DNA from: Humibacter ginsenosidimutans
Lineage (GTDB): Bacteria; Actinomycetota; Actinomycetes; Actinomycetales; Microbacteriaceae
DNA length: 64,000 nucleotides
Reading direction: 5' to 3'
Assembly (NCBI RefSeq): GCF_007859675.1
Contig: NZ_CP042305.1
Coordinates: 310,001-374,000, forward strand
A program made the translations under genes and the position numbers. Numbering within the stretch: position 1 is the first letter of the stretch; each line of letters begins with the position of its first letter. The notes under the pieces were generated by a model. It had not been told where the DNA came from and made no database searches. It worked only from the letters and a program-made list of their open reading frames with translations. This document shows, piece by piece, positions 8,823 through 17,727 of this stretch.

Positions 8823-9455
8823 GTGGCACAGGCATCCGAAACGGTCTCGTCTCGAGTGCTGACCGTACCCAATCTGCTGAGCTTCTTCCGGCTCGCGCTG
8901 GTGCCGGTCTTCCTCTGGTTCGTGATCGCCGCATGGGATGCCTGGGCGCTCGTCGTGCTCATCATCGCCAGCGTCACCGACTTCTTCGACGGCTACCTCG
9001 CGCGTCGTCTCGGTCAGGTGTCTCGGCTCGGGCAGCTGCTCGATCCTGCGGCGGATCGGCTGTACATCTTCGCGGCGCTGATCGGGCTGGCCTGGCGCGA
9101 CCTTCTGCCGTGGTGGCTGGTCATCGTGATCATCGCGCGCGACGTGATGCTGCTCGTGCTCGGGGTCGTGCTCGCCAATCACCGGCACGGGCCGCTTCCC
9201 GTGCATCACCTGGGAAAGATCGCCACCTTCGCGCTCCTCGTCGCTCTGCCCGTGCTGATGCTCGGCGAGGCCTTCCCGGTGATCTCCGCGGTGTCGCAGC
9301 CGGTCGGCTGGGCGATCGCGCTGTGGGGTGCCTTCCTCTACTGGTGGGCGGGCATCCTCTACATCAGGGAAACGGTTCGCGTGGTGCGCCGGTCGCCTGA
9401 CATCGACGCCCCTGCATCCGATACGCTTTCGGGAGAGGAGGTCGACGGTGGCTGA
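8823..9455 (+). CDS. CDP-alcohol phosphatidyltransferase family protein
   Basis: A 210-residue integral membrane enzyme that transfers a phosphatidyl group from CDP-diacylglycerol to an alcohol, as in phosphatidylglycerophosphate or cardiolipin synthesis. The CDP-alcohol signature DGYLARRLGQVSRLGQLLD followed by PAAD (pattern DGxxAR-x8-Gxxx-DxxxD) is complete. Four to six hydrophobic helices surround it. Which alcohol is used cannot be decided here. The GTG at 8823 follows TAGCAT (8809-8814) by 8 nt, consistent with a leaderless start. The FHA gene begins inside its last codons (8-nt overlap). Confidence 0.88.
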   Translation: MAQASETVSSRVLTVPNLLSFFRLALVPVFLWFVIAAWDAWALVVLIIASVTDFFDGYLARRLGQVSRLGQLLDPAADRLYIFAALIGLAWRDLLPWWLVIVIIARDVMLLVLGVVLANHRHGPLPVHHLGKIATFALLVALPVLMLGEAFPVISAVSQPVGWAIALWGAFLYWWAGILYIRETVRVVRRSPDIDAPASDTLSGEEVDGG

Positions 9456-9921
9456 GCAGAACGACCCGAAACGCGACGCGCAGCGAGACCCGGGGGACGA
9501 CACGACCGCCGGATTCGGTGAGGATTTCGCCGCGGCGATGAACGCCCAGGCGGCGGGGGTCACCCCCGAGGAGCGAGAGGCGATCAACGCGCTGCCCAGC
9601 GGGTCCGCGTTGTTGATCGTGCGCCGTGGTCCCAACTCCGGCGCGCGCTTCCTGCTCGACGCCGACGTGACGACGACGGGGCGGCATCCCGATGCCGACA
9701 TCTTCCTCGACGACGTGACGGTGTCGAGGCGTCACGCGGAGTTCATCCGGCACGGCACGGCTTTCGAGGTCAGAGACCTCGGCTCGCTGAACGGAACCTA
9801 CTTCGACGGCGTTCGTGTCGAGAGCGCCATGCTCGCCGACGGCGCCGAGGTGCAGGTCGGCAAGTTCCGGCTCACCTTCTACGCCGCCCGCCCCGACCTG
9901 GACGCCGCGGCGTCGGCCTGA
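9448..9921 (+). CDS. garA: FHA-domain protein, GarA/OdhI-like
   Basis: A 157-residue forkhead-associated protein. The FHA domain (residues ~50-145) has GRHPDADIFLDDVTVSRRHAEF and GSLNGTYFDGVRV, the phosphothreonine-binding loops. The N-terminal segment DDTTAGFGEDF carries adjacent Thr19-Thr20, aligning with the ETTSVFRADF phospho-switch of GarA/OdhI. In mycobacteria and corynebacteria that switch, when phosphorylated by Ser/Thr kinases, controls 2-oxoglutarate metabolism. The role here is inferred from that similarity and from the two MerR genes that follow, as behind M. tuberculosis garA. GTG start at 9448, with GGAGAGGAGG upstream; it overlaps the previous stop. Confidence 0.82.
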   Translation: MAEQNDPKRDAQRDPGDDTTAGFGEDFAAAMNAQAAGVTPEEREAINALPSGSALLIVRRGPNSGARFLLDADVTTTGRHPDADIFLDDVTVSRRHAEFIRHGTAFEVRDLGSLNGTYFDGVRVESAMLADGAEVQVGKFRLTFYAARPDLDAAASA

Positions 9922-9923
9922 TC

Positions 9924-10631
9924 GTGCGGGGGTCGGCACAGGCACGCGACTCAGCCGCCGGCCGTGGGTCCGCACTGCTGAGCATCGGTCAGGTCCTGGC
10001 GCAACTCACCCCCGATTTCCCCGATCTCGCGCCCTCCAAGCTTCGGTTCCTCGAAGAGCAGGGACTCGTGACTCCCGCGAGAACCGCGTCGGGCTACCGC
10101 AAGTTCTCCCCGGCAGACGTCGAGCGGCTTCGCACGATCCTGACGCTTCAGCGCGACCATTACCTGCCGCTCAAGGTCATCCGTGCCTACCTGGTCGAAC
10201 AGGATGCCGGTCGCACGCCGATCCTTCCCGGCGTCACGGGTCCGAGCAGGCCGACCATTCTCTCCACCGGCCGTCGGCTCAGCCGCGACGAGCTGCTGGC
10301 CGAGGCCGGCGCCCCGTCTTCCCTTCTGCAGGAGGCGATCGCCGCATCCCTGCTCACGCCGGCCGACGTCTACGGCGACGACCAGCTCACCGTGTTGAAG
10401 GCCTTGGTCGAGCTGCACGGTTCGGGCATCGAACCCCGCCACCTGCGCGGCCTGCGCGCGTCGGCGGAGCGCGACATCGGGCTCATCGAGTCCGCGCTGA
10501 CCGCCGTGGCGCGACGAGGAGACGCCAGCGCCAGGGCGCGTGCCGGCGAGGTCGGACGCGAGCTGGCCGACGATCTGGAGACCGTGCGCGCGAGCATCGT
10601 GCGGGCATCCATCGCCCGGCTGTGGCCGTGA
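9924..10631 (+). CDS. ftsR: MerR-family regulator, FtsR/Rv1828-like
   Basis: A 235-residue DNA-binding regulator. The winged-helix MerR domain is at the N-terminus (SIGQVLAQLTPDFPDLAPSK, then RFLEEQGLVTPARTASGYRKF). A helical dimerisation/effector region follows, without the cysteines of metal sensors. The position directly after the GarA-like gene and the length match FtsR (Rv1828 in M. tuberculosis), which activates ftsZ expression in corynebacteria. GTG start two nucleotides after the garA stop; the two genes are surely one transcription unit. Alternative starts inside the first 15 residues are possible. Confidence 0.8.
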   Translation: MRGSAQARDSAAGRGSALLSIGQVLAQLTPDFPDLAPSKLRFLEEQGLVTPARTASGYRKFSPADVERLRTILTLQRDHYLPLKVIRAYLVEQDAGRTPILPGVTGPSRPTILSTGRRLSRDELLAEAGAPSSLLQEAIAASLLTPADVYGDDQLTVLKALVELHGSGIEPRHLRGLRASAERDIGLIESALTAVARRGDASARARAGEVGRELADDLETVRASIVRASIARLWP

Positions 10632-10677
10632 CGTCCGGCTCCGGCGCGACACGCCGCCTGCTCGAATGCGGATGTCG

Positions 10678-10706
10678 TTGATCGCCTCGCCGAGCGCGGT
10701 TACCGT
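10678..10706 (+). promoter_or_regulatory. predicted sigma-70 promoter of second merR gene
   Basis: TTGATC at 10678-10683, a 17-bp spacer and TACCGT at 10701-10706. This is the best -35/-10 pair in the 126-bp gap between the two MerR genes. It would give a leader of ~45 nt ending in a GAGGAACTGGAG ribosome site. Confidence 0.5.
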
Positions 10707-10757
10707 GGAACGTACGCCAAGCGTGAGCTGCGTGCCTGGGGTGAGAGGAACTGGAGC

Positions 10758-11306
10758 ATGACCGAAGTGCGTCGAAACGAGGATGCTCGTTACGATCTCG
10801 GGTTCCTCTTCACCGATGGCCTGCCCGAGATGGATGACGTGTCCGGCTACCGAGGAGCGGTCGCCGCTCGCGCGGCGGGCATCAGCTATCGCCAGCTCGA
10901 CTACTGGGCTCGCACCGGGCTCGTGGAGCCGACGGTGCGCGGCGCGGCGGGCAGCGGTTCGCAGCGCCTCTACGGCTTCCGTGACATCCTCGTGCTCAAG
11001 CTCGTCAAGCGTCTGCTCGACACCGGCATCTCGTTGCAGCAGATCCGCACGGCTGTGGAGCAGCTGCGCAAAGAGGGCGTGAACGATCTCGCCCAGACCA
11101 CGCTCATGAGCGACGGCGCCAGCGTCTACCTGTGCACCTCGAACGATGAGGTGATCGACCTGGTCGGTCGCGGCCAGGGCGTGTTCGGCATCGCCGTCGG
11201 CAAGGTGCTGCGTGAGGTCGAGACCAGCCTCGTCGAGCTGGATGTCCAAGCCTCCGACCCCATGGACGAGCTCGCCGCTCGTCGGGCGGCCAAGAAGATC
11301 AGCTAG
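10758..11306 (+). CDS. MerR-family transcriptional regulator, Rv1830-like
   Basis: A 182-residue regulator with a MerR-type DNA-binding domain (residues ~25-95: GYRGAVAARAAGISYRQLDY, WARTGLVEPTV, QRLYGFRDILVLKLVKRLLD) and a C-terminal region with YLCTSNDEVIDLVGRGQGVF. In mycobacteria the homologue lies downstream of garA and Rv1828, with a bifunctional nuclease gene (DUF151) between the two MerR genes. Here that nuclease gene is absent. ATG start preceded by GAGGAACTGGAG. It converges with the ParA gene, and I see no strong terminator hairpin in the 69 bp between them. Confidence 0.85.
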   Translation: MTEVRRNEDARYDLGFLFTDGLPEMDDVSGYRGAVAARAAGISYRQLDYWARTGLVEPTVRGAAGSGSQRLYGFRDILVLKLVKRLLDTGISLQQIRTAVEQLRKEGVNDLAQTTLMSDGASVYLCTSNDEVIDLVGRGQGVFGIAVGKVLREVETSLVELDVQASDPMDELAARRAAKKIS

Positions 11307-11375
11307 CTCGCATCACAGCAGCTTCACCGCGAACAGCGAGGGCGTCGCCGCGCTGCAGTGAGCCGGTGGACGCTC

Positions 11376-12179
11376 TCAGTTCTCCGCGTAGTCGCCCATG
11401 CGGGCGGTGCGCAGCACGCGCTCCAGCAGCAGGTCGAAGTTGTGCGCCATCTCCTGTGCGCTCTCGCCGGGCCACACGTGAAGAGGCTTCGCGGCGCCCT
11501 GTGCCTGCTGCAGGGAGGTGCGCTCGGGCAGTTGAGGGGAGAGCACGAGCGGGCCGAACATGTCGCGCAGCTCCTTGATGCGGAACTGGTGCTCCAGGGA
11601 CTGCACACGAGCGCGGTTCACGATGATGCCGAGCGGCTGAAGGCGAGGGGAGAGCCCGCGGCGGATCTCCTCGATCGCGCGAAGGGCGCGGTCGGCCGCG
11701 GCGACGGAGAACAGGCCGGGCTCGGTGACCACGGAGACGCGGTCGCTCGCGGCCCACGCGGTTCTGGTCAGAGCGTTGAGCGACGGTGCGCAGTCGATCA
11801 GCACCAGGTCGTAGTCGTGCTCGACGTTGGCGAGGGCCTCCTCGAGCTTCCAGATGTCACGGATCGAGGGATGCGGTCCGTCGAAGTTGATCGCCGAGGG
11901 GCTGCCGACCATCACGTCGACCTTGCCGCTGCGGCCGCGCGTCCAGCCGCTCGGAGCGATCGCCGCCCGCACCACCTTCTCCTTCGGAGAGGCGAGCACG
12001 TCGGCCACGTTCAGGTGCCCGGCGACCGCGATGTCCATGCCGGTGGAGACGTCGGACTGCGGGTCGAGATCGACGACCAGGGTGCGCAGACCCTTCGCGA
12101 ACGCAGCGGAAGCGAGTCCCAACGTCACCGTCGTCTTGCCGACACCGCCTTTGAGGGAGCTGACGCTGAGCACATGCAC
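11376..12179 (-). CDS. ParA/Soj-family ATPase
   Basis: A 267-residue ParA-type P-loop ATPase. The deviant Walker A is SSLKGGVGKTT, followed by LVVDLDPQSDVSTGMD and the Walker B region DYDLVLIDCAPSLNALT. There is no ParB or parS-like gene next to it, so it is not clearly the chromosomal parA. Orphan ParA ATPases position other cargo such as chemoreceptors, carboxysomes or plasmids, and the cargo here is unknown. GTG start at 12179, 8 nt after TAACGT on the minus strand (probably leaderless); a second GTG at 12173 is two codons in. It is divergent from the pyruvate carboxylase gene across 79 bp. Confidence 0.85.
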   Translation of the reverse strand: MHVLSVSSLKGGVGKTTVTLGLASAAFAKGLRTLVVDLDPQSDVSTGMDIAVAGHLNVADVLASPKEKVVRAAIAPSGWTRGRSGKVDVMVGSPSAINFDGPHPSIRDIWKLEEALANVEHDYDLVLIDCAPSLNALTRTAWAASDRVSVVTEPGLFSVAAADRALRAIEEIRRGLSPRLQPLGIIVNRARVQSLEHQFRIKELRDMFGPLVLSPQLPERTSLQQAQGAAKPLHVWPGESAQEMAHNFDLLLERVLRTARMGDYAEN

Positions 12180-12258
12180 AAGACGCAACGTTACCGTCAG
12201 TAGTCTTAGAGAACCTAACCGTTCGCTGAGCGGCGTGTGCCCCGCCAGAGAGGCTCGA

Positions 12259-15200
12259 ATGTTCACGAAGATCCTGGTCGCCAATCGCGGGGAGATCGCC
12301 ATTCGGGCGTTCCGCGCGGCCTACGAACTCGGGGCGAAGACCGTCGCGGTGTTCCCCTACGAAGACCGCAACTCGCTGCACCGCATGAAGGCGGACGAGG
12401 CGTACGAGATCGGCGAGCCGGGGCATCCGGTGCGCGCCTACCTCGATGTGGACGAGATCATCCGCGTCGCCCTGCACGCCGGCGCCGACGCGATCTATCC
12501 GGGATACGGATTCCTCTCCGAGAACCCCGATCTGGCCGAGGCTGCTGCGGCGGCCGGCATCACGTTCATCGGCCCCGACGCCGATGTGCTGCGCATGGCG
12601 GGCAACAAGGTCACAGCCAAGGAGCATGCCGTGGCCGCCGGTGTTCCCGTGCTCGCGTCGACTCCGCCTTCCCGCGACATCGACGAGCTCATGGCCGGCG
12701 CCGATGAGATCGGATTCCCGATCTTCGCCAAGGCCGTTGCAGGCGGCGGCGGTCGCGGGATGCGCCGGGTCAACAGTCGGGACGAGCTGCGCCCCGCCCT
12801 CGAAGAGGCGATGCGCGAGGCAGACAGCGCCTTCGGCGACCCGACCATGTTCCTCGAGCAGGCCGTGCTGCGTCCGCGACACATCGAGGTGCAGGTGCTG
12901 GCGGATGCCACGGGTCACACCGTTCACCTCTTCGAGCGCGACTGCTCGGTGCAGCGTCGGCACCAGAAAGTGCTGGAGATCGCACCGGCACCGAACCTCC
13001 CCGACGCGACGCGACAGGCCCTGTACCGGGATGCCATCGCCTTCGCCTCGTCCATCGGGTACGTCAACGCGGGCACTGTCGAGTTCCTGCTCGACACCGC
13101 GGGGGAGCGTGCAGGCGAGCACGTGTTCATCGAGATGAATCCGCGCATCCAGGTGGAGCACACGGTCACCGAAGAGGTCACCGACGTCGACCTCGTGCAG
13201 TCGCAGATGCGTATCGCCGCGGGGGAGACCCTCGACGATCTCGGCCTGCACCAGGAGACGATCCAGCTGCACGGCGCGGCCATCCAGTGCCGCATCACGA
13301 CGGAAGACCCGACCCAGGGGTTCCGGCCAGACACGGGCACGATCACGACCTACCGTTCGCCGGGTGGCGGCGGCATCCGTCTCGACGGCGGCACGACGGC
13401 GGCCGGCGCCCAGATCAGCCCGCACTTCGACTCCATGCTCGCCAAGCTCACCTGCCGAGGCCGGGACTACGGGGCGGCCATTCTGCGCGCGAGGCGGGCT
13501 CTGGCCGAGTTCCGCATCAGGGGTGTGTCCACGAACATCCCGTTCCTCCAGGCGGTGCTCGACGACCCCACCTTCGTCGCGGGCGATCTCAGCACGTCGT
13601 TCATCGAGGAGCGTCCGCAGCTGCTGCGCGGCCGCGTGTCGAAAGACCGTGGCACGAAGCTGCTGAACTGGCTCGCCGACGTCACCGTGAACCAGCCGAA
13701 CGGCCCTCGCCCGGCTGTCGCAGATCCGGTGACGAAGCTCCCTCCGATCGACCTCGCTGCTCCGGCGCCCTCCGGCTCGCGCCAGCGGCTCCTCGAACTG
13801 GGACCTGCCGAATTCGCTCGCGATCTGCGGACCCGCTCCGAGCTCGCGGTGACCGACACCACGTTCCGCGATGCGCATCAGTCGCTGCTGGCCACCCGAG
13901 TGCGCACGAGGGACCTGGTCGCCGTCGCCCCTCATGTGGCACGGCTCACCCCGCAACTGCTTTCCGTCGAGGCGTGGGGTGGCGCCACGTACGACGTCGC
14001 GCTGAGGTTCCTCGGCGAGGACCCGTGGGAGCGTCTCGCCGCGCTGCGCGAGGCGCTGCCGAACATCAACATCCAGATGCTGCTGCGCGGACGCAACACG
14101 GTCGGCTACACGCCGTATCCGACGGAGGTGACGGATGCCTTCGTGCACGAGGCGGCGGCCACCGGCGTCGACATCTTCCGCATCTTCGACGCCCTCAACG
14201 ACGTGAACCAGATGCGACCTGCCATCGAGGCGGTGCTGCAGACGGGCAGCGCCGTCGCCGAGGTCGCCGTCTGCTATACGGGCGACGTGCTCGACCCTGG
14301 CGAGAATCTCTACACCCTCGACTACTACCTGCGTCTTGCAGAGAACATCGTCGATGCTGGTGCGCATGTTCTGGCCATCAAGGACATGGCAGGGCTCCTG
14401 CGTCCTGCTGCGGCAGCCACCTTGGTGAGTGCGTTCCGCGAGCGTTTCGATCTTCCCGTGCACGTGCACACCCACGACACGGCGGGCGGCCAGCTGGCGA
14501 CTCTGCTCGCCGCGAGTGCGGCGGGCGCGGATGCCGTCGACGTGGCGAGCGCGCCGATGGCAGGCACGACGAGCCAGCCGTCGGCATCCGCGCTGATCGC
14601 GGCGCTGGCGAACACGGAGCGGGATACGGGCATCCCGCTGGCCAACGTGATGGACCTCGAGCCGTACTGGGCCGCGGTGCGCGAACTGTACGCACCGTTC
14701 GAGTCCGGCCTGCCGGGGCCGACGGGCCGCGTGTACAGGCACGAGATCCCCGGTGGGCAGCTGTCGAACCTGCGTCAGCAGGCCAAGGCGCTCGGGCTGG
14801 CCGAAGACTTCGAGCTCATCGAGGACATGTATGCGGCGGCGAACCGCATTCTCGGCCGCATCCCGAAGGTGACTCCGTCGTCGAAGGTCGTCGGCGATCT
14901 CGCCCTGCACCTCGCCGCGGTGCACGCCGACCCCGCCGAGTTCGAGGCCAACCCGCAGGCGTACGACATTCCCGATTCGGTTGTCGGTTTCATGGCGGGC
15001 GAGCTCGGCGACCTTCCCGGAGGATGGCCGGAGCCGTTCCGCAGCAAGGTGCTCGAAGGCAAGACCGTGCGCGTCGGCGTCACCGAGCTGACGCCGGAGG
15101 AGAAGGCCGGTCTGGCCGCCGAGTCGGGGGAGCGTCGGTCCACGTTGAACCGGCTGCTGTTCCCGGCGCCGTCCCGACAGTTCGACCAGGTGCGAGAGCT

Positions 15201-15663
15201 GTTCGGCGACGTCTCGGTGCTCGACACGGCCGACTACCTGTACGGCCTCTCGAACGCGGGGGAGCACGTCATCGAGCTGGCCCCCGGCGTGCGTCTCTAC
15301 GCGGGTCTCGAGGCCATCGGCGAAGCCGACGACAAGGGTGTGCGCACGGTGATGACCACGCTGAATGGACAGCTGCGACCGGTCTTCGTGCGCGACAGGT
15401 CGATCACCGTCGAGACGAAAGCGGCCGAGAAGGCCGATCCGGATGCTCCCGGCCAGGTCGCCGCACCCTTCTCGGGCGTCATCACGCTGAAGGTGCAGGT
15501 GGGTGACCGTGTCGAGGCAGGCTCGCAGGTGGCATCCATCGAGGCCATGAAGATGGAGGCCGCGATCACCTCGCCCGTCTCGGGAACCGTGACCCGGCTG
15601 GCCGTGCCGACGACGCAGCAGGTCGACGCCGGTGACCTGCTGATCGTCGTCACCGGCGACTGA
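12259..15663 (+). CDS. pyc: pyruvate carboxylase
   Basis: A 1134-residue biotin enzyme that carboxylates pyruvate to oxaloacetate (anaplerosis), of full length for single-chain PYC. Order of domains: biotin carboxylase (residues ~1-450; KAVAGGGGRGMR glycine-rich loop, EMNPRIQVEHTVTEE), carboxyltransferase (~525-800; TDTTFRDAHQSLLATR, FDALND, HVHTHDTAGG), PYC/OADA C-domain, and biotinyl domain with biotinylated K1098 in EAMKME. ATG at 12259 with GAGAGG upstream, and a plausible -10 (TAGTCT) in the divergent gap. A long hairpin-prone GC stretch after the stop may end the transcript. Confidence 0.96.
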   Translation: MFTKILVANRGEIAIRAFRAAYELGAKTVAVFPYEDRNSLHRMKADEAYEIGEPGHPVRAYLDVDEIIRVALHAGADAIYPGYGFLSENPDLAEAAAAAGITFIGPDADVLRMAGNKVTAKEHAVAAGVPVLASTPPSRDIDELMAGADEIGFPIFAKAVAGGGGRGMRRVNSRDELRPALEEAMREADSAFGDPTMFLEQAVLRPRHIEVQVLADATGHTVHLFERDCSVQRRHQKVLEIAPAPNLPDATRQALYRDAIAFASSIGYVNAGTVEFLLDTAGERAGEHVFIEMNPRIQVEHTVTEEVTDVDLVQSQMRIAAGETLDDLGLHQETIQLHGAAIQCRITTEDPTQGFRPDTGTITTYRSPGGGGIRLDGGTTAAGAQISPHFDSMLAKLTCRGRDYGAAILRARRALAEFRIRGVSTNIPFLQAVLDDPTFVAGDLSTSFIEERPQLLRGRVSKDRGTKLLNWLADVTVNQPNGPRPAVADPVTKLPPIDLAAPAPSGSRQRLLELGPAEFARDLRTRSELAVTDTTFRDAHQSLLATRVRTRDLVAVAPHVARLTPQLLSVEAWGGATYDVALRFLGEDPWERLAALREALPNINIQMLLRGRNTVGYTPYPTEVTDAFVHEAAATGVDIFRIFDALNDVNQMRPAIEAVLQTGSAVAEVAVCYTGDVLDPGENLYTLDYYLRLAENIVDAGAHVLAIKDMAGLLRPAAAATLVSAFRERFDLPVHVHTHDTAGGQLATLLAASAAGADAVDVASAPMAGTTSQPSASALIAALANTERDTGIPLANVMDLEPYWAAVRELYAPFESGLPGPTGRVYRHEIPGGQLSNLRQQAKALGLAEDFELIEDMYAAANRILGRIPKVTPSSKVVGDLALHLAAVHADPAEFEANPQAYDIPDSVVGFMAGELGDLPGGWPEPFRSKVLEGKTVRVGVTELTPEEKAGLAAESGERRSTLNRLLFPAPSRQFDQVRELFGDVSVLDTADYLYGLSNAGEHVIELAPGVRLYAGLEAIGEADDKGVRTVMTTLNGQLRPVFVRDRSITVETKAAEKADPDAPGQVAAPFSGVITLKVQVGDRVEAGSQVASIEAMKMEAAITSPVSGTVTRLAVPTTQQVDAGDLLIVVTGD

Positions 15664-15731
15664 CGAACCACGGCTGACACACCGCAGTCCGGGCCGGAAA
15701 ATCCTGCCCGGGCGGCGGTGCGTCGCGGCGA

Positions 15732-15737
15732 TACACT
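15732..15737 (+). promoter_or_regulatory. predicted -10 box upstream of the MinD-like ATPase
   Basis: TACACT, 25 nt before the GTG start; a GGGGGAGG ribosome site lies in between. No good -35 was seen. Confidence 0.35.
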
Positions 15738-15762
15738 GGGGCTCGACGCGGGGGAGGCGTTT

Positions 15763-17202
15763 GTGGCTGCGAGCGGAAGTACGAGTACGAAGAAGTCCGG
15801 ATCTGCGCGGGGAGTGGCGGTGAAGGAGGGCGGTGGCTCCGGCGGAAGGCCGGGCACGGACTCCGGCGGAGACGTCGAGCACCGCAAGCCGACGTCGTCG
15901 CGCAAAGCGACGCAGACAGCCGACGTCGACACGATCGATCCGAGCGACGAGAGCCTCGAAGGACGCGACATCGTCGTGACCGAGTCGGGCAGCATCAATG
16001 TCGTGGTCGATCTGCCGCCGGCTCCTGTCGCGGCACCGCCCGCCGACGAGGCGGCGGTGGCCATCGACGATGTCGTCGTCGACCCGTCGCGTCCGGTGCA
16101 CACGCAGACGGCGTCCGTCACGATCGTGACGGCGCATCCGGTGGTCGAAGCGCCGCTGCCGCCCGTGCGCACGGTGCTGCCGAAGCAGGTCGAGGTGGAG
16201 GTCTCTTCCGGATGGCGGCAGCCGTCCCGCAGGAGCAGGCGGAGCGGTGAGGTCGCCGAGGTGCCGGAGTCCTCAGCGATGCTCACCGCGGACAGGCTTC
16301 TCGTTCCCGGGCGATTCGGCAGGCCGGCACCGGAGGGCGGGGCACGCCTGTTGCTCTACAAGGCGACGTTCGGTCTCGCCAATCTCGGCGACTCGCCGAA
16401 GGTGCGTGCCCGCAAAGAGCTGGACAAGCGCATCCAGCGTCCGCTCGACGGCGGTGCGCGCTTCGTCCCCGTGCTGACGCGCAAGGGCGGGGTCGGCAAG
16501 ACCACGGTGAGCGCTCTGCTCGGCATGGCTCTGGCCGACCAGCGCGATGACCGGATCGTCGCCATCGATGCGAATCCCGATCGCGGAACGCTGTCTGAGC
16601 GGGTTGCACGGCAGACGGATGCCACGGTGCGCGACGTCGTTCAGCGTGCGGCCTCCATCACGGGCTACACCGACTTCTCCACGCTCGTCTCACGCGACGT
16701 GACGCGGCTCGACGTGCTGGCGTCCGACACCGATCCGCAACTGTCCGAGGCGTTCAACGAGAACGACTACAACGTGGTGGCCGACCTCGCGTCGCGGTAC
16801 TACTCGATCGTTCTGACCGACTGCGGCACCGGCATCGTGCACTCGGTCATGCGGCCGACGCTGCGCCGAGCCGACTCCATCGTGATCGTCTCGGGCGGCA
16901 GTGTCGACGAGGCCCGGTTGGCGTCGGAGACGCTCACGTGGCTGGAGGCGAACGGCTATGGCGAGCTCGTGCGCAACGCGGTGATCGCGCTGAACACGGC
17001 GACCCAGGGCACGAGCCTCGTCAACGTCGAGGAGATCGAGGCGCACTTCCTCTCCCGCGTCCGGCAGGTGGTGCGCATCCCTTATGATCCGCGGCTCGCG
17101 GCGGGGGCTGCGATCGAGTATCACAAGCTGCGACCCGCCACGATGCATGCCGCCAGGGTGTTGGCGGCGCTGGTCGTCGAGGGGCTTCCCGCCACCAAGT
17201 GA
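15763..17202 (+). CDS. MinD/ParA-like ATPase with long N-terminal tail
   Basis: A 479-residue protein. Residues 1-~225 are low-complexity, Ala/Val/Pro/Ser-rich and probably disordered, with a basic patch near RQPSRRSRRSG. Residues ~240-479 form a ParA/MinD-type ATPase with RKGGVGKTTVSALLGMAL and IVAIDANPDRGTL, and SIVLTDCGTGI as Walker B. This architecture resembles actinobacterial growth-regulating or ESX-linked ATPases (SCO5717/EspI-like), but no secretion genes are adjacent, so the function is open. GTG 15763 was chosen because GGGGGAGG lies 5 nt upstream. It is the second ParA-type gene within 5 kb, on the other side of pyc. Confidence 0.75.
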   Translation: MAASGSTSTKKSGSARGVAVKEGGGSGGRPGTDSGGDVEHRKPTSSRKATQTADVDTIDPSDESLEGRDIVVTESGSINVVVDLPPAPVAAPPADEAAVAIDDVVVDPSRPVHTQTASVTIVTAHPVVEAPLPPVRTVLPKQVEVEVSSGWRQPSRRSRRSGEVAEVPESSAMLTADRLLVPGRFGRPAPEGGARLLLYKATFGLANLGDSPKVRARKELDKRIQRPLDGGARFVPVLTRKGGVGKTTVSALLGMALADQRDDRIVAIDANPDRGTLSERVARQTDATVRDVVQRAASITGYTDFSTLVSRDVTRLDVLASDTDPQLSEAFNENDYNVVADLASRYYSIVLTDCGTGIVHSVMRPTLRRADSIVIVSGGSVDEARLASETLTWLEANGYGELVRNAVIALNTATQGTSLVNVEEIEAHFLSRVRQVVRIPYDPRLAAGAAIEYHKLRPATMHAARVLAALVVEGLPATK

Positions 17203-17217
17203 GCGACGGCATCCCGG

Positions 17218-17223
17218 TAGGAT
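17218..17223 (+). promoter_or_regulatory. predicted -10 box of def (leaderless)
   Basis: TAGGAT followed by exactly 6 nt and the def ATG at 17230. No Shine-Dalgarno sequence is present, so transcription probably starts at the A of the start codon. Confidence 0.5.
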
Positions 17224-17229
17224 TGCGGG

Positions 17230-17721
17230 ATGCCCGACCGCCCCATCCGCCTCTACGGCGACCCTGTGCTGGCCACCGTCTCCGATCCCATCGAGGCGAT
17301 CGACGACGGAGTTCGTGCGCTCGTCGCCGACCTGCTCGACAGTGTGCAGGTGCCGGGGCGCGCCGGAGTCGCGGCGTGCCAGATCGGTGTCGGGCTGCGC
17401 GCGTTCAGCTACAACGCCGACGGCGAGATCGGCTACCTGATCAATCCCGAGGTCGTCGAAGTGCGGGGTGAGCTCGAAGAGATCGATGAGGGATGCCTGT
17501 CCGTCCCCGGCCTCTGGTTCCCGACCCCGCGACACCCGTACGCTCGCGCCCGCGGCATCGACCTCGACGGCAACGAGGTGTTCGTCGAGGGCACGGGCAC
17601 GCTGGCGCAGGCGCTGCAGCACGAGACGGATCATCTCGACGGCATCGTCTACCTCAAGCGACTCCTGCCCGAGCGCCGCAAAGAGGCGATGCGCCAAGTG
17701 CGCGAGTCGAACTGGTTCTGA
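17230..17721 (+). CDS. def: peptide deformylase
   Basis: A 163-residue metalloenzyme that removes the formyl group from nascent N-terminal methionine. The three family motifs are visible: [11 protein letters not shown] (a variant of GxGxAAxQ with Cys where Pro is usual), DEGCLSVPG (metal-binding Cys) and QHETDHLDG (metal-binding His pair and catalytic Glu). ATG 17230 is 6 nt after a TAGGAT -10, so it is leaderless. The stop is only 6 bp from that of the convergent acyl-CoA ligase, leaving no room for a separate terminator. Confidence 0.94.
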   Translation: MPDRPIRLYGDPVLATVSDPIEAIDDGVRALVADLLDSVQVPGRAGVAACQIGVGLRAFSYNADGEIGYLINPEVVEVRGELEEIDEGCLSVPGLWFPTPRHPYARARGIDLDGNEVFVEGTGTLAQALQHETDHLDGIVYLKRLLPERRKEAMRQVRESNWF

Positions 17722-17727
17722 CTCACC

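Noticed and set aside
11307..11375. Terminator between the MerR and ParA genes
   Set aside because: No stem longer than a few pairs and no T tract could be found.
11857..16137. Antisense open frame of more than 1400 codons across pyruvate carboxylase
   Set aside because: Arg/His-rich composition without any domain; it mirrors pyc codon structure on the other strand.
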